DNA from: Streptomyces benahoarensis
GTDB lineage: Bacteria; Actinomycetota; Actinomycetes; Streptomycetales; Streptomycetaceae
Assembly (NCBI RefSeq): GCF_007280575.1
Contig: NZ_VKJP01000024.1
Span: forward strand, 1-36,841
Direction of reading: 5' to 3'
DNA: 36,841 bases
Under the pieces are notes generated by a model. It ran no database searches and was not told the DNA's origin. It saw nothing but the letters and a program-made list of their open reading frames with translations. Made by a program: the position numbers and the translations under genes. Shown here piece after piece: positions 22,264 to 31,603 of the stretch; positions within the stretch are counted from its first letter, which is position 1; every line of letters begins with the position of its first letter.

Positions 22264-24683
22264 GCAAGACCCGGCTCTCGCAGGAGGGGGCGGAGGTGGC
22301 CGCGGGGGCGTTGCCGGGGGCCTGGCCGCAGGGGGTGTGGCTGGTGGAGCTGGCGCCGGTCGACGATCCGGCGACGGTGCCGGAGACCGTGCTCACCGCC
22401 CTCGGTGCCCGCGAGACGGTGGTACGCGGCTCCACCGCGGAGGGGCTGCGCGCCGCCACCGACCCCACGGCGCTCGATCCGCTGGGCCGCCTCGCCGAGC
22501 ACTGCTCCGACCACCGGATGCTGCTGATCCTCGACAACTGCGAGCACGTCATCGGTGCCGCCGCCGCGCTCGCCGAGCGGCTGCTGGCCGACTGCCCGGG
22601 GGTGACGGTCCTGGCGACGAGCCGGGAGCCGCTGGCCGTCCCCGGCGAGGTGCTGCGCCCGGTGGAGCCGCTGCCCGACCCGGTGGCGCTGCGGCTGCTC
22701 GCCGACCGGGGCGCCGCCGCCCGGCCCGGCTTCCGCGCCGCCGACGACCCGGCCGCGTGCGCGGAGATCTGCCGCCGCCTCGACGGGCTGCCGCTCGCCA
22801 TCGAACTGGCCGCCGCCCGGCTGCGGATGCTCTCCCCGCGGCAGCTCGCCGATCGCCTCGACGACCGTTTCCGGCTGCTGACCAGCGGGAGCCGTACCGC
22901 GCTGCCCCGCCAGCAGACGCTGCGTGCCGTCGTCGACTGGTCCTGGGACCTCCTCGACGCGCCCGAACGCGCCGTGCTGCGGCGGCTGTCCGTCTTCGCC
23001 GGGGGCTGGGACCCGGAGCTGGCCGAGGAGGTCTGCGCGGGCGACGGCGCAGGCCGGCGGGAGGTGGCGGCCGTCCTCGGCTCGCTGATCGACAAGTCGC
23101 TGGTGGTCGCCGCCCCGGCGGCGGACGGCCGGATGCGTCACCGCCTCCTGGAGACGGTCGCGGAGTACGCGGGCGAGCGGCTGGACGAGGCGGGCGAACG
23201 CGCCGCCGCCGAGCGCCGTCACCTCGTCGCCCACCGCGAACTGGCCCGCACCGCCGATCCGTTGCTGCGCGGCCCCGGCCAACGGGCGTGGCTGGAGCGG
23301 CTGGAGCTGGAGCACGACAATCTGCGGACCGCGCTGCGCCGTGCCGTCGCCGCGTGCGACGAGCACGAGGCGCTGTGCCTGGTGCTGTCGCTCCAGTGGT
23401 TCTGGACGCTCCGCGATCACCGGGTCGACGCCCGTACGTGGGCGCGGGCGGCGGGGGCGCTGGGCCCGAACCCGTTCCTGCCGCCCGTCACCCCCGCCCC
23501 GGACCTCCACGACCGGCCGATCGACGCGCCGCCCCCGATGAGTGAGGAACAGCTGCTGGAGGCCCGCCGGGAGGCGCGGCTGGTGGAGCTGTCGTGCGCG
23601 GAGAACTACGCGGAACTGGTGGCCGCACCGGGGCGGAAGGAGGAGATGGCCGGGGTCCTCGCCGCGTACCGCGCGGGCATGCCGCAGACCTGCCGGGTGC
23701 CGGGCGCGCTCTGGTACTACCCGGTGCTGCTCTCCGGGCGGCAGGCCGATCTGGTGGAACTCGCCGATCGGGGCGTCGCCGCCTGCCGCGCGCTCGGATA
23801 CGACTGGGAGCTGGCGTTCGTCCTCCAACTGCGCGCGAAGATCCTCAACGACCGGCCCGGCGCGCTGGAGCAGGCGAGCCGGGATGCCGACGAGTCGCTG
23901 CGGCTGTTCGTGGAGATCGGCGACGACTGGGGAGTGGCCGAGGCGCTCGCCGGGCGGGGCGAGGCCCGGGAGGCGCGCGGCCGGTACGCGCTCGCCGCCG
24001 ACGACTACCGCGCGGCCATGCGGTACGCCGAGGAGCTGGGCGCCCACGGCCAGGCGCTGATCCTGCGGACCCGGCTGGGCGGGGCGCTGGTCGAGGACGG
24101 GCAGGGCGAGGAGGGGGAGCGGCTGCTGCGCGAGGTGCTGGCGAGGACCGAGGACCTGGCCGCCGGGCGGGACGCGGTGCCGTTCGCGCGGCTGACGCTG
24201 GCGATGCACCTGCTGGTGACGGGCCGGCTGGACGCGGCGCGCGAGCAGCTGGAGCTGGTGCGGGGGGACTCCCTGACGTGGGGTCCGGACCTGTTCGTCG
24301 GGATGGTGGACGGGGTGCTGGTCGCCGCGGACGTCGAGGCGGGCCGCCCCGAGGGGCTGCTGCCGCGGCTGCGGGCGGCCCTCGCCAAGATGCAGGACGG
24401 GCTGACCCGGCTGGTGGCACCGGACCTTCCGGTGACCCAACTGCTCACCGGCGCACGGGTGGTGCTCGCGGTGCACGGCGCCGGGGCGGGGCGGGACGCG
24501 GCACGGCTGGTGGGCGCGTACGACGCCCTGTGGTCGCCGGGGCACGTCCCGCAGCGGGTGGTCCGGCACCTCAGGGAGACGGCGGAGGCGGATGCCCGCG
24601 CGGCGGTCGGCGACGCGGCGTACGCCCGGTGGTACGCCGAAGGCGGTGGCCTCTCCTTGGAGGAGGCCACCGCCCTCATCTGA
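22164..24683 (+). CDS. AfsR/SARP-like regulator, STAND ATPase and TPR part
   Basis: This frame carries the signalling half of the same regulator: 839 residues if read from GTG 22164. The NTPase has a P-loop GPGGAGKT (residues 29-36 of this frame), a Walker B segment MLLILDNCEHV, TSREPL, and the GLPLAIELAAARL block typical of AfsR-like ATPases. A winged-helix region follows (LRAVVDWSWDLLDAPER and SLIDKSLV). From about residue 350 the protein is helical and repetitive, with TPR-like pairs. ATP binding would control oligomerisation and the DNA-binding half. Read alone it lacks a DNA-binding domain, and its first 20 residues are low-complexity, so a separate start is doubtful. No biosynthetic cluster adjoins it; an ABC exporter lies downstream, convergent. 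Confidence 0.8.
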   Translation: MSPRRRPSRPRTPPARRGPHPYRLVTLLGPGGAGKTRLSQEGAEVAAGALPGAWPQGVWLVELAPVDDPATVPETVLTALGARETVVRGSTAEGLRAATDPTALDPLGRLAEHCSDHRMLLILDNCEHVIGAAAALAERLLADCPGVTVLATSREPLAVPGEVLRPVEPLPDPVALRLLADRGAAARPGFRAADDPAACAEICRRLDGLPLAIELAAARLRMLSPRQLADRLDDRFRLLTSGSRTALPRQQTLRAVVDWSWDLLDAPERAVLRRLSVFAGGWDPELAEEVCAGDGAGRREVAAVLGSLIDKSLVVAAPAADGRMRHRLLETVAEYAGERLDEAGERAAAERRHLVAHRELARTADPLLRGPGQRAWLERLELEHDNLRTALRRAVAACDEHEALCLVLSLQWFWTLRDHRVDARTWARAAGALGPNPFLPPVTPAPDLHDRPIDAPPPMSEEQLLEARREARLVELSCAENYAELVAAPGRKEEMAGVLAAYRAGMPQTCRVPGALWYYPVLLSGRQADLVELADRGVAACRALGYDWELAFVLQLRAKILNDRPGALEQASRDADESLRLFVEIGDDWGVAEALAGRGEAREARGRYALAADDYRAAMRYAEELGAHGQALILRTRLGGALVEDGQGEEGERLLREVLARTEDLAAGRDAVPFARLTLAMHLLVTGRLDAAREQLELVRGDSLTWGPDLFVGMVDGVLVAADVEAGRPEGLLPRLRAALAKMQDGLTRLVAPDLPVTQLLTGARVVLAVHGAGAGRDAARLVGAYDALWSPGHVPQRVVRHLRETAEADARAAVGDAAYARWYAEGGGLSLEEATALI

Positions 24684-24780
24684 CGCGAGCCGGGCGAAGG
24701 ACTCCCGGGGCGCGTGGCCGCCGGGCGCGTCGGGTCCGGTCCCCGCCCGGCGGCGGAACGGGCCCGCCACCGGCGCGGTG

Positions 24781-24814
24781 CGGTTCTCCGTAACGGTCGG
24801 TTCTCCGTAACGGA
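24781..24814. repeat. Two tandem copies of a 17-bp unit
   Basis: CGGTTCTCCGTAACGG is repeated exactly at 24781-24796 and 24798-24813, with T and A as the 17th bases. It lies in the 149-bp gap between convergent genes, 19 bp from the end of the ABC permease gene. Two copies are too few to be a CRISPR array. Confidence 0.75.
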
Positions 24815-24832
24815 ACGGCTCTCCGCCGCGGA

Positions 24833-25663
24833 TCAGGTCTTCGTACGGAACTTCTTGACCGCCAGCGGCATCGTGACCGCCGTGATGACCGCCGCCCAGC
24901 CGAGCGTGATCAGCGCGGGGTGGGCGACGGCGCCGTGCCCGTTGATCAGGGCGCGGGCGGCGTCGGCGAGGTTGGAGAGCGGGTTGACCTTGGTGAAGCC
25001 CTCCAGCCAGCCGGGCATCGACGCGGTCGGCGCGAAGATCGACGAGCCGAACTGCAGCGGCATCAGGACGAGCATCGCCAGCCCCTGCACCGCCTGCGGC
25101 GTCTTCACCGACAGCCCCAGCAGGATGAAGATCCACATCAGGGCGGCGCCGAAGACCGTCGACAGGGCGACCGAACCGAGGAACGGCAGGATGCCGCCCT
25201 TGATCTCCAGGCCCAGCAGAAAGCCCATGACCAGCAGGATCGTGGTGGCGATCAGCATTCGGCCGACCTCGACGACGATCTTGGCGATCAGCACCGAGGA
25301 GCGGGCTATCGGCATGGTCCGGAAGCGGTCCATGACGCCCTTGCGGAAGTCCTCGTTGACGCCGCTGCCCACCGCCATGGCGATGTTCATGCCCATCATC
25401 GCCATCATGCCGGGCACCAGGTACTGCACATATTCCTGCTGCTGGCCCTTGCCCGCGATGGCGCCGCCGAAGACGTAGACGAACAGCAGGATGAAGATGA
25501 CGGGCATCAGCAGGGCGTCGAACATCGACTCGGGATCCTGCTTGATCTGGAGGGCGTTGCGCCGCACCAGCGCGCCGATGTGGCGCAGGTTGGCGCGCAG
25601 TCCGATCCGGCCCTCGTCGGCGCCCGGCTTCGTCGCCGGTGCCGTCGGTGTCGCGGCACTCAT
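24833..25663 (-). CDS. ABC-2 type exporter permease (DrrB-like)
   Basis: This 276-residue membrane permease has the six-helix ABC-2 layout. A soluble N-terminus ending RRNALQIKQDPESMFD precedes the first helix (VIFILLFVYVFGG). The cytosolic coupling segment EDFRKGVMDRFRTMPIARS matches the family's conserved loop. A late motif, NPLSNLADAARAL, lies before the last helix. Its ATG overlaps the stop of the ATPase gene by four bases (ATGA), so the two are made together. It pairs with the adjacent ATPase to export a hydrophobic compound, in the manner of daunorubicin DrrAB. The actual substrate is unknown. No regulator is adjacent on this strand. Confidence 0.92.
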   Translation of the reverse strand: MSAATPTAPATKPGADEGRIGLRANLRHIGALVRRNALQIKQDPESMFDALLMPVIFILLFVYVFGGAIAGKGQQQEYVQYLVPGMMAMMGMNIAMAVGSGVNEDFRKGVMDRFRTMPIARSSVLIAKIVVEVGRMLIATTILLVMGFLLGLEIKGGILPFLGSVALSTVFGAALMWIFILLGLSVKTPQAVQGLAMLVLMPLQFGSSIFAPTASMPGWLEGFTKVNPLSNLADAARALINGHGAVAHPALITLGWAAVITAVTMPLAVKKFRTKT

Positions 25664-26694
25664 GCCGATACCTCCGCGTACTGCTGGTCGTTCTCGCGCG
25701 CGTCGTCGTCGGCCGGTGCCTCCGAGGACTTCTGGCCGGTGAGGGCGAGGAACACCTCGTCCAGGCTGGGCAGATGGGTGCTGATCCCGGCGAGGGCGAT
25801 GTCATGGCTCCCCAACAGGCCGATCACCGCGGTCAGTTGCTCGTCGCTGATGATGGGGACGTTGACGACGCACTCGGCGGGGTCGGGCGTCGCGCCGCCG
25901 ATGCCGTCGAGACCGGCGCCCGCCAGGGCCGCGGCCACCGCGTGGAGGGCGGTGGGGTCGGCGGGCCGGATCTGCAGGGTGCGGCCGCCGACCTTGGCCT
26001 TCAGCTCGTCGACGAGGCCCTCGGCGATGACCCGGCCGCGGTCGATGACCGTCAGCTCGTTCGCCAGCTGCTCGGCCTCCTCCATGTACTGCGTGGTCAG
26101 CAGCACGGTGGCGCCCTCGCGGACCATGCGCCGTACCTCGTCCCACACCTCGTTGCGGGTACGCGGGTCGAGGCCGGTCGTCGGCTCGTCCAGGTAGAGG
26201 ACGGTGGGCCGCCCGATCATGGACGCGGCGAGGTCGAGGCGGCGGCGCATCCCGCCGGAGTACTTGGCGGCGGGGCGCTTGGCGGCGTCGGTGAGCGAGA
26301 ACCGCTCCAGCACCTCGTCGGCGCGGCGCCGGGCGTCCGTGCGGGACAGGTCGAGGAGCCGGCCGATCATGTAGAGGTTCTCGTAACCGGAGAGCTTTTC
26401 GTCGACCGAGGCGTACTGTCCGGTCAGCCCGATGGTGCGGCGCAGCGCGCGGGGCTGGCGCACCACGTCGTACCCGGCGACCACGGCGCTCCCGGCGTCC
26501 GGGACGAGCAGAGTGGACAGGCAGCGGACGAGCGTGGTCTTACCGGCGCCGTTCGGTCCGAGTACGCCGAGCACGGTGCCTTCGCGCACGTCCAGGTCCA
26601 CCCCGTCGACGGCTTTCACGTCGCCGAAGTGCTTGACCAGACCACGCACCTCCACGGCGTTGCCGCCTCGGGGGGTCTTCGTCTGTCGTGTCAT
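25660..26694 (-). CDS. ABC exporter ATPase (DrrA-like)
   Basis: This 344-residue ATPase of a DrrAB-type drug/metabolite exporter has Walker A GPNGAGKT (46-53), signature YSGGM (145-149) and Walker B LYLDEP with catalytic E170. The switch region is LLTTQYMEEAEQL, where a glutamine replaces the usual histidine-containing loop; this variant is typical of DrrA-like proteins. The C-terminal DUF4162-like extension (ADPTALHAVAAAL to SLDEVFLALTG) is also typical of the family. The ATG at 26694 begins MTRQTKTPRG. It is first in a two-gene minus-strand unit with the permease. It energises export at the membrane. Confidence 0.93.
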   Translation of the reverse strand: MTRQTKTPRGGNAVEVRGLVKHFGDVKAVDGVDLDVREGTVLGVLGPNGAGKTTLVRCLSTLLVPDAGSAVVAGYDVVRQPRALRRTIGLTGQYASVDEKLSGYENLYMIGRLLDLSRTDARRRADEVLERFSLTDAAKRPAAKYSGGMRRRLDLAASMIGRPTVLYLDEPTTGLDPRTRNEVWDEVRRMVREGATVLLTTQYMEEAEQLANELTVIDRGRVIAEGLVDELKAKVGGRTLQIRPADPTALHAVAAALAGAGLDGIGGATPDPAECVVNVPIISDEQLTAVIGLLGSHDIALAGISTHLPSLDEVFLALTGQKSSEAPADDDARENDQQYAEVSA

Positions 26695-26788
26695 GCCCCC
26701 TACGGTGCCGGGCCCCGCCGACACGCCACCGACAGACCGCCGACAGGGGCCGGGCCGCGGCCACGGACCGTCGGTACGGGGCCGACAC

Positions 26789-26818
26789 GGGGGCCGGTAC
26801 GGACGCGCACCGGCCCCC
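26789..26818 (-). terminator. Hairpin terminator of panB
   Basis: A 10-bp perfect stem, GGGGGCCGGT with ACCGGCCCCC, and a 10-base loop lie 10 bp beyond the panB stop codon on the minus strand. There is no T-run. The remaining gap to the ABC ATPase gene (26695-26788) shows nothing else that I can support. Confidence 0.6.
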
Positions 26819-26828
26819 GGCCACGCCC

Positions 26829-27722
26829 CTAGTGGAAGGTGTGCCGCTCCTCCGGGAACGTCCCGGCGACGACCTCCTCGGCGAACTCCTTCGCCGCCCC
26901 GCCCAGCAGCTCCCGCAGCGCGAGGTACTGCTTGACGAAGCGCGGGACCCGGCCCGCGGTCATCCCGGCCATGTCCGTCCACACCAGCACCTGCGCGTCG
27001 CACTCCGCCCCGGCGCCGATGCCGACCGTCGGGATGTGCAGCGACCGCGTGACCTCGGCGGCCAGCTCCGCGGGGACGGCCTCCAGGACCACCGCGAACG
27101 CGCCCGCGTCCTGCACCGCCTTGGCGTCCCGCAGCAGCTGCTGCGCGGCCTCCTCACCGCGGCCCTGGACGGGGTAGCCGCCGAACGCGTGGACCGACTG
27201 CGGGGTCAGCCCGATGTGCGCCATGACGGGGATGCCGGACGACACCAGCAGCTCCACCTGGTGCGCGGAGCGCTCCCCGCCCTCCAGCTTCACGGCCCCG
27301 GCCCCGGCCTCCTTGACCAGCCGGGTGGCGTTGCGCAGCGCCTGGACGGGGCCCTCCTGGTACGCGCCGAACGGCAGGTCGGCGACGATCAGGGCGTGGT
27401 CGGTGCCGCGGACGACGGCGGCGGACAGCAGGGTGATCTCGTCCATCGTGACCGGCACGGTCGACTCGTAGCCGAGGTGGCAGTTGCCCATCGAGTCGCC
27501 GACGAGCAGGACGGGGATCCCGGCCTCGTCGAAGACCGACGCGGTCATCGCGTCGTAGGCGGTCAGCATCGGCCATTTCTCCCCGCGCTCCTTGGCGGCG
27601 GCGATGTCGCGGACGGTGACCCGGCGTGAGCGGGTCCCGCCGTAGAGGGCCTTGCCGGGCTCGGCGGGCGGCGTCGCTGCGGGCTCCGCGGCCGGTTTCC
27701 GGGCAGGCGAAAGCTGCGTCAT
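26829..27722 (-). CDS. panB: 3-methyl-2-oxobutanoate hydroxymethyltransferase (pantothenate synthesis)
   Basis: This 297-residue PanB transfers a hydroxymethyl group from methylenetetrahydrofolate to ketoisovalerate, the first step toward pantothenate and coenzyme A. Family blocks read in order: [68 protein letters not shown] and [16 protein letters not shown] with the terminal FVKQY segment. Metal and substrate residues D (GDSMG), K (VKLEGG) and E (VLEAVP) are present. The N-terminus has a low-complexity extension before [12 protein letters not shown]. The ATG at 27722 has AGGAG about 10 bases upstream; an in-frame ATG seven codons earlier lacks that support. The gene is monocistronic. Confidence 0.95.
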   Translation of the reverse strand: MTQLSPARKPAAEPAATPPAEPGKALYGGTRSRRVTVRDIAAAKERGEKWPMLTAYDAMTASVFDEAGIPVLLVGDSMGNCHLGYESTVPVTMDEITLLSAAVVRGTDHALIVADLPFGAYQEGPVQALRNATRLVKEAGAGAVKLEGGERSAHQVELLVSSGIPVMAHIGLTPQSVHAFGGYPVQGRGEEAAQQLLRDAKAVQDAGAFAVVLEAVPAELAAEVTRSLHIPTVGIGAGAECDAQVLVWTDMAGMTAGRVPRFVKQYLALRELLGGAAKEFAEEVVAGTFPEERHTFH

Positions 27723-27953
27723 GGTGACGGCTCCTGTTCTCATCTCGAAGCGCCCTTACGGCGTCTCCGGACTCCCCTCCATGCTGGCACGCCCCACCGG
27801 GACGGGGAAGGGGGAGGCCGTCCGGCGGGTGCGGGCCAGGCGCCTGACCTGGGCCGGGCCGGAGGGCCGTCCCGTTCCCCGCGGGCGCCCCGATATCCCC
27901 GGGACATCCCCGGGTCCGCCCCGCCGCACCCCGGCCTTCCCCGGAGGAAACGG

Positions 27954-27976
27954 CGATACGGAACGGTGCCGTATCG
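27954..27976. promoter_or_regulatory. 23-bp perfect-arm dyad, probable operator for the MFS-TetR unit
   Basis: Perfect 8-bp arms, CGATACGG and CCGTATCG, flank seven bases. The dyad ends seven bases before a TACGCT -10-like box and would overlap the -35 region of the exporter promoter. It is the likely site of the co-transcribed TetR repressor. Confidence 0.65.
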
Positions 27977-27983
27977 AAAGGCG

Positions 27984-27989
27984 TACGCT
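27984..27989 (+). promoter_or_regulatory. Probable -10 box (TACGCT) of a leaderless exporter transcript
   Basis: TACGCT fits TANNNT and is seven bases from the ATG at 27997, with no Shine-Dalgarno sequence between. The layout repeats that of the TetR gene at 4357: a dyad, a -10 box, then an immediate ATG. Confidence 0.45.
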
Positions 27990-27996
27990 GGCGGGC

Positions 27997-29616
27997 ATGG
28001 CCAACTCCCCGATCCGCTCGGGCGACCCGAGCCCCGGCCGCGTCGACGCGACCGTGCACCGCCGCCGCTGGGTGATCCTCTCCGTGCTCATGCTCAGCCT
28101 GCTGATCGTGGTGCTCGACAACTCCATCCTCAACATCGCGATGAAGACCATCGCGATGCCCGCGCCCGCCGGTCTGGGCGCCACCCAGAGCGAGCTGGAG
28201 TGGGCGATCAACGCCTACACGCTGGTCTTTGCCGGGCTGCTGTTCACCTCGGGCCTGCTCGGCGACCGCCTCGGCCGCAAGAAGGTCCTGCTGTTCGGGC
28301 TGGCGGTGTTCGGCGCCGGGTCGGTGCTCGCCGCGTTCGCCGCCTCGCCCGTTCAGCTGATCGCGTTCCGCGCCCTGATGGGCCTGGGCGGCGCCTTCGT
28401 GATGCCCGCGACCCTCGCCGTCCTGATGAACGTCTTCGAGCGCGAGGAGCAGCCGAAGGCGATCGGCGTCTGGGCGGGCGGCGTGGGCCTGGCCATCGCC
28501 GTCGGCCCGATCGCCGGCGGTCTGCTGCTCGACCGCTTCTGGTGGGGCTCGGTCTTCCTGATCAACGTCCCGATCGTGCTGGTCACGCTGGTGGCGATGG
28601 CCTTCCTGGTGCCCGACTCCCGCGACCCGTCGCCCGGCCGCCTCGACCCGGTCGGCGTCGCGCTCTCCGTCGTCGGCCTGGTCCTGCTGGTCTACGGCAT
28701 CATCAAGGGCGGTCAGCTCGCCGACTTCACCGACCCGGAGGTGATCGGCACCGTCCTCGGCGGCCTCGCCGTCCTCGCGGTCTTCGTCGTCCACCAGAAG
28801 CGCAGCGACCACCCGTCCATCGACATCGGCTACTTCCGCAACCCGGCCTTCTCCGCCGCCGTCGCCGCCATCGCGCTGGTCTTCTTCGCGCTGATGGGCG
28901 TCACCTTCTTCATCGTCTTCTACGTGCAGAGCGTGCGCGGCTACACCCCGCTGGAGTCGGGGCTGCTGATCCTGCCGCTGGCCGCCGCGCAGCTGATCTT
29001 CGCGCCGCGCGCCCGGTACGTCGTCGACCGCTTCGGCGCCCGCGCGGTGTGCACCGCCGGGATGCTCACCGTCGCCGTCACCATGGCCGGACTGCTGCTG
29101 CTCGACGTCTCCACCCCGATGTGGCTGATGGAGGTGATCTTCTTCCTCCAGGGCACCGGCATGGCGCACATCATGCCGCCGGTCACCGTCTCGATCATGC
29201 AGTCGCTGCCCCGGGAGAAGGCCGGTTCCGGTTCGGCGCTCAACAACACCTTCCGGCAGGTCGGCGGCACCCTCGGCGTCGCGGTCCTCGGCTCGGTGCT
29301 CTCCACGACCTACCGCGACTCCATCAAGGACGCCCTCAACTCCGTCCCGGATCTCCCCGGGCCGGTGCGGCACGCCGCCGGTGAGTCCATCGAGGCCACC
29401 CTCGGCGTCGCCGCCCGGCTGGGCCCCGCCGGGCGGCCCCTGGTGACCGCCGCGCAGGACGCCTTCGTCCACGCCATGCACCTCACCGCCCTCGCCTCGT
29501 CCGGCATCGCGCTGGTCGGCGCCGTGGTGGTCGCGGTGTTCCTGCCCGGCCGCCCGGCGACCGCCGCGCCCGTCGCCGCGCCGCGCCCGGACGAGACCGC
29601 GCGGGCCCCGAAATGA
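27997..29616 (+). CDS. DHA2-family MFS drug exporter (EmrB/QacA type, 14 helices)
   Basis: This 539-residue proton-driven exporter has motif D1 at helix 1 ([15 protein letters not shown]), the MFS loop motif [13 protein letters not shown] after helix 2, and antiporter motif C ([15 protein letters not shown]) in helix 5. All three fit the 14-helix DHA2 drug/proton antiporters. The ATG at 27997 begins [10 protein letters not shown]. Its stop codon overlaps the ATG of a TetR gene, so exporter and repressor are translationally coupled. A dyad covers the promoter, giving a self-contained efflux switch. The substrate cannot be deduced. The 3' end of the protein is alanine/proline-rich and probably cytosolic. 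Confidence 0.93.
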   Translation: MANSPIRSGDPSPGRVDATVHRRRWVILSVLMLSLLIVVLDNSILNIAMKTIAMPAPAGLGATQSELEWAINAYTLVFAGLLFTSGLLGDRLGRKKVLLFGLAVFGAGSVLAAFAASPVQLIAFRALMGLGGAFVMPATLAVLMNVFEREEQPKAIGVWAGGVGLAIAVGPIAGGLLLDRFWWGSVFLINVPIVLVTLVAMAFLVPDSRDPSPGRLDPVGVALSVVGLVLLVYGIIKGGQLADFTDPEVIGTVLGGLAVLAVFVVHQKRSDHPSIDIGYFRNPAFSAAVAAIALVFFALMGVTFFIVFYVQSVRGYTPLESGLLILPLAAAQLIFAPRARYVVDRFGARAVCTAGMLTVAVTMAGLLLLDVSTPMWLMEVIFFLQGTGMAHIMPPVTVSIMQSLPREKAGSGSALNNTFRQVGGTLGVAVLGSVLSTTYRDSIKDALNSVPDLPGPVRHAAGESIEATLGVAARLGPAGRPLVTAAQDAFVHAMHLTALASSGIALVGAVVVAVFLPGRPATAAPVAAPRPDETARAPK

Positions 29617-30263
29617 CCGGCCCGACCGCACCTGATGGCCCTGGCGGCCGCCCCGGCCCGGCCACCCCGGAGGCGGCGGACGGGCGCCGCGGCCGTCCCC
29701 GCTCCGCCGCGGCGGACACCGCCATCGTCGAGGCGGTGCTGCGCCTCATCGAGGAAGGTGCCTCCATCGGGGACCTGTCGATGGAGGGCATCGCCCGCGC
29801 CGCGGGCGTCGGCAAGGCCACCGTCTACCGCCGCTGGCCCGGCAAGAACGCCCTGCTCCTGGACGTCGTCCGCTCCCTGGAGGACGACCTTCCCCCGGCG
29901 CGCGGCGACTCGGTCCGCGACGACCTCGTCGCCATGCTGGAGCATCTGCGCCGCCGCGGCCTCGCCAAGCGCCACTCCGCGGTGTTCCGCTCCGTCCTCA
30001 CGCACGTCCAGGCGCAGCCCGCCGTCTGGCGCGAGTACCACGAGAACGTCATACGGGCCCGCCGCGAGGCGATGCACGCGATACTGCGGCGGGGGATGGC
30101 GCGGGGCGAGATCCGCGCCGACCGCGAGGTCGATGTGCTCGCCGATCTCTTCGTCGGCCCGATGCTGGCACGGGCCCTCCTCGACGAGCGCACGGCGCTG
30201 CCCGAGGGGCTCGCCGAGCAGATCGTCGACACGGTGCTGGAGGGGGTGCGCCCGCGCCCGTGA
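29613..30263 (+). CDS. TetR-family regulator of the DHA2 exporter
   Basis: This 216-residue repressor-type protein has an N-terminal tail of about 25 residues ending in GRRGRPRS. The TetR helix-turn-helix follows ([21 protein letters not shown]) and is closed by [11 protein letters not shown]. The C-terminal domain is of the TetR_C_11-like size and helical character. Its ATG overlaps the exporter TGA by four bases. Local autoregulation with the exporter is very likely, and the 23-bp dyad upstream of the exporter is the obvious target. Ligands are presumably exporter substrates, but this is inference. Confidence 0.92.
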   Translation: MTGPTAPDGPGGRPGPATPEAADGRRGRPRSAAADTAIVEAVLRLIEEGASIGDLSMEGIARAAGVGKATVYRRWPGKNALLLDVVRSLEDDLPPARGDSVRDDLVAMLEHLRRRGLAKRHSAVFRSVLTHVQAQPAVWREYHENVIRARREAMHAILRRGMARGEIRADREVDVLADLFVGPMLARALLDERTALPEGLAEQIVDTVLEGVRPRP

Positions 30264-30368
30264 GCGGACGGCGCCCGGACCGCGCGGGGGGCGCCCGGCG
30301 GGGTGCCGCGCGCCGGGGCGCACGCATGTGCCCGTTCTGTCACAGGATGCGATGCGGGACCCGCGGCC

Positions 30369-30397
30369 GGAACTTTCCCCCGAGGCCGCCTCGTCAC
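30369..30397 (+). promoter_or_regulatory. Possible ECF-sigma promoter before the EEP-family gene
   Basis: GGAACTT (30369-30375) and CGTCAC (30392-30397), separated by 16 bases, resemble the -35 and -10 elements of Streptomyces ECF promoters of the SigE type. The start codon is about 88 bp further on. The rest of the 221-bp gap shows no gene that I can support. Confidence 0.3.
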
Positions 30398-30484
30398 TAC
30401 ACGTGGAAAAGCGGCGCCCGGCGATCACCTAGGGTCGGTGGGCGGAGTCGAGGCCGCGGGAGACAGAGCAGTGAGGGAAGCGGA

Positions 30485-31516
30485 ATGGCGCAGGCGTACA
30501 TGACGGAGCCGGAGCAGGGGCCGGGCCCTGAACAGACCGGTTCCCGGGCCGAGCGTCTGCGCAGGTGGTGGGGGCCGGAGCGGATGTGGCGGCGCGGCAT
30601 CGTGCTCGCGGTGCTGGCCGTGCTGCTCGGCCTGCTGATCCTGCTGCACGCCAGGATCCCCAACACCGTGGGCAACCTCGGCAGCCTCCTGGAGACGTTC
30701 CTGCCGTGGCTGGGCCTGGGCATCCCGCTGCTGCTCCTGCTCGCGGTGTTCCGCCGCTCGGCGACCGCGCTGGTCGCCCTGGTGCTGCCGGTCTTCGCCT
30801 GGGCCAACCTCTTCGGCGGCCAGCTCACCGGCAAGGCGGGCACCGGCGGCGATCTGACGTTCGTCACCCACAACGTCGACGCGGCCAACCCCGACCCCGC
30901 GGGCACCGCCCGGGACCTCGTGGCCGCCGACGCGGACGTCGTCGCCCTGGAGGAGGTGACGGCCCAGGCGCTGCCCGCCTACAAGAAGGGCCTCGCGACG
31001 GCGTACCCGTACCACGCGGTCAAGGGCACCGTCGGCCTCTGGAGCAAGCGGCCGCTGTCCGACGCGGCGTCGGTGCCGATCAAGATGGGGTGGACGCGGG
31101 CCCTGCGCGCCACGCTGACCACCCCGGACGGCGACAAGATCGCGGTGTACGTCGCGCATCTGCCCTCGGTGCGGGTCAAGGTCAAGGCGGGCTTCACCGC
31201 CAGCCAGCGCGACGCCAGCGCCGCCGCGCTCGGTAAGGCCGTCTCGCAGGAGCCGCTGCGCCAGGTGGTGCTCCTCGGCGACCTCAACGGCACGATGAAC
31301 GACCGCTCGCTGGCGCCCATCACCTCCCAGATGCGTTCGGCGCAGGGCGCGGCGGGCGACGGCTTCGGCTTCACCTGGCCGGTGTCGTTCCCGATGGCCC
31401 GGATCGACCAGATCATGACCCGGGACCTGAATCCGGTGGCCGCCTGGACGCTGCCCGCCACCGGCAGCGACCACCTGCCGATCGCCGCGTCGATCAACCT
31501 CTCCGGCGGCTCCTGA
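30485..31516 (+). CDS. Membrane-anchored endonuclease/exonuclease/phosphatase-family protein
   Basis: This 343-residue protein has three N-terminal hydrophobic segments (about 38-55, 70-88 and 92-110) followed by an extracytoplasmic EEP domain. The catalytic set is present in order: N130 in THNVD, E156/E157 in ALEEV, H225, D266 and N268 in GDLNG, D308 in RIDQI, and D329/H330 in SDHLP. These residues make an active metal-dependent phosphodiesterase or phosphatase likely. The substrate may be a phospholipid, nucleic acid or sugar phosphate outside the membrane, but this is not determinable. The ATG is preceded by GAGGGAAG. It appears monocistronic, with a strong hairpin just after the stop and a possible ECF-type promoter upstream, which would fit a cell-envelope role. 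Confidence 0.9.
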   Translation: MAQAYMTEPEQGPGPEQTGSRAERLRRWWGPERMWRRGIVLAVLAVLLGLLILLHARIPNTVGNLGSLLETFLPWLGLGIPLLLLLAVFRRSATALVALVLPVFAWANLFGGQLTGKAGTGGDLTFVTHNVDAANPDPAGTARDLVAADADVVALEEVTAQALPAYKKGLATAYPYHAVKGTVGLWSKRPLSDAASVPIKMGWTRALRATLTTPDGDKIAVYVAHLPSVRVKVKAGFTASQRDASAAALGKAVSQEPLRQVVLLGDLNGTMNDRSLAPITSQMRSAQGAAGDGFGFTWPVSFPMARIDQIMTRDLNPVAAWTLPATGSDHLPIAASINLSGGS

Positions 31517-31540
31517 CCACACGGGGCGACCGGACACCGG

Positions 31541-31568
31541 GCGGGCGGAACGGCAACGTTCCGCCCGC
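31541..31568 (+). terminator. Strong hairpin terminator after the EEP-family gene
   Basis: A 12-bp perfect stem, GCGGGCGGAACG with CGTTCCGCCCGC, closes a GCAA tetraloop 24 bp after the stop codon. The GNRA-type loop adds stability. It is followed by only a weak T content. Confidence 0.75.
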
Positions 31569-31603
31569 TCCGTCGTGTCCGGGCCGCAGGGGAGCGGGTG
31601 CCC

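Noticed and set aside
22264..23545. Continuation of the SARP reading frame to 23545
   Set aside because: After the G-run the translation is a glycine/arginine/alanine-rich shadow of the ATPase domain, which is well conserved in the neighbouring frame.
24781..24814. Possible CRISPR or phage attachment repeat
   Set aside because: Only two adjacent copies with no spacers, no cas genes and no integrase nearby.
21762..25805. 1347-codon minus-strand open frame over the regulator and exporter
   Set aside because: It spans two real genes on opposite strands, has no recognisable domain and is typical high-GC antisense noise.
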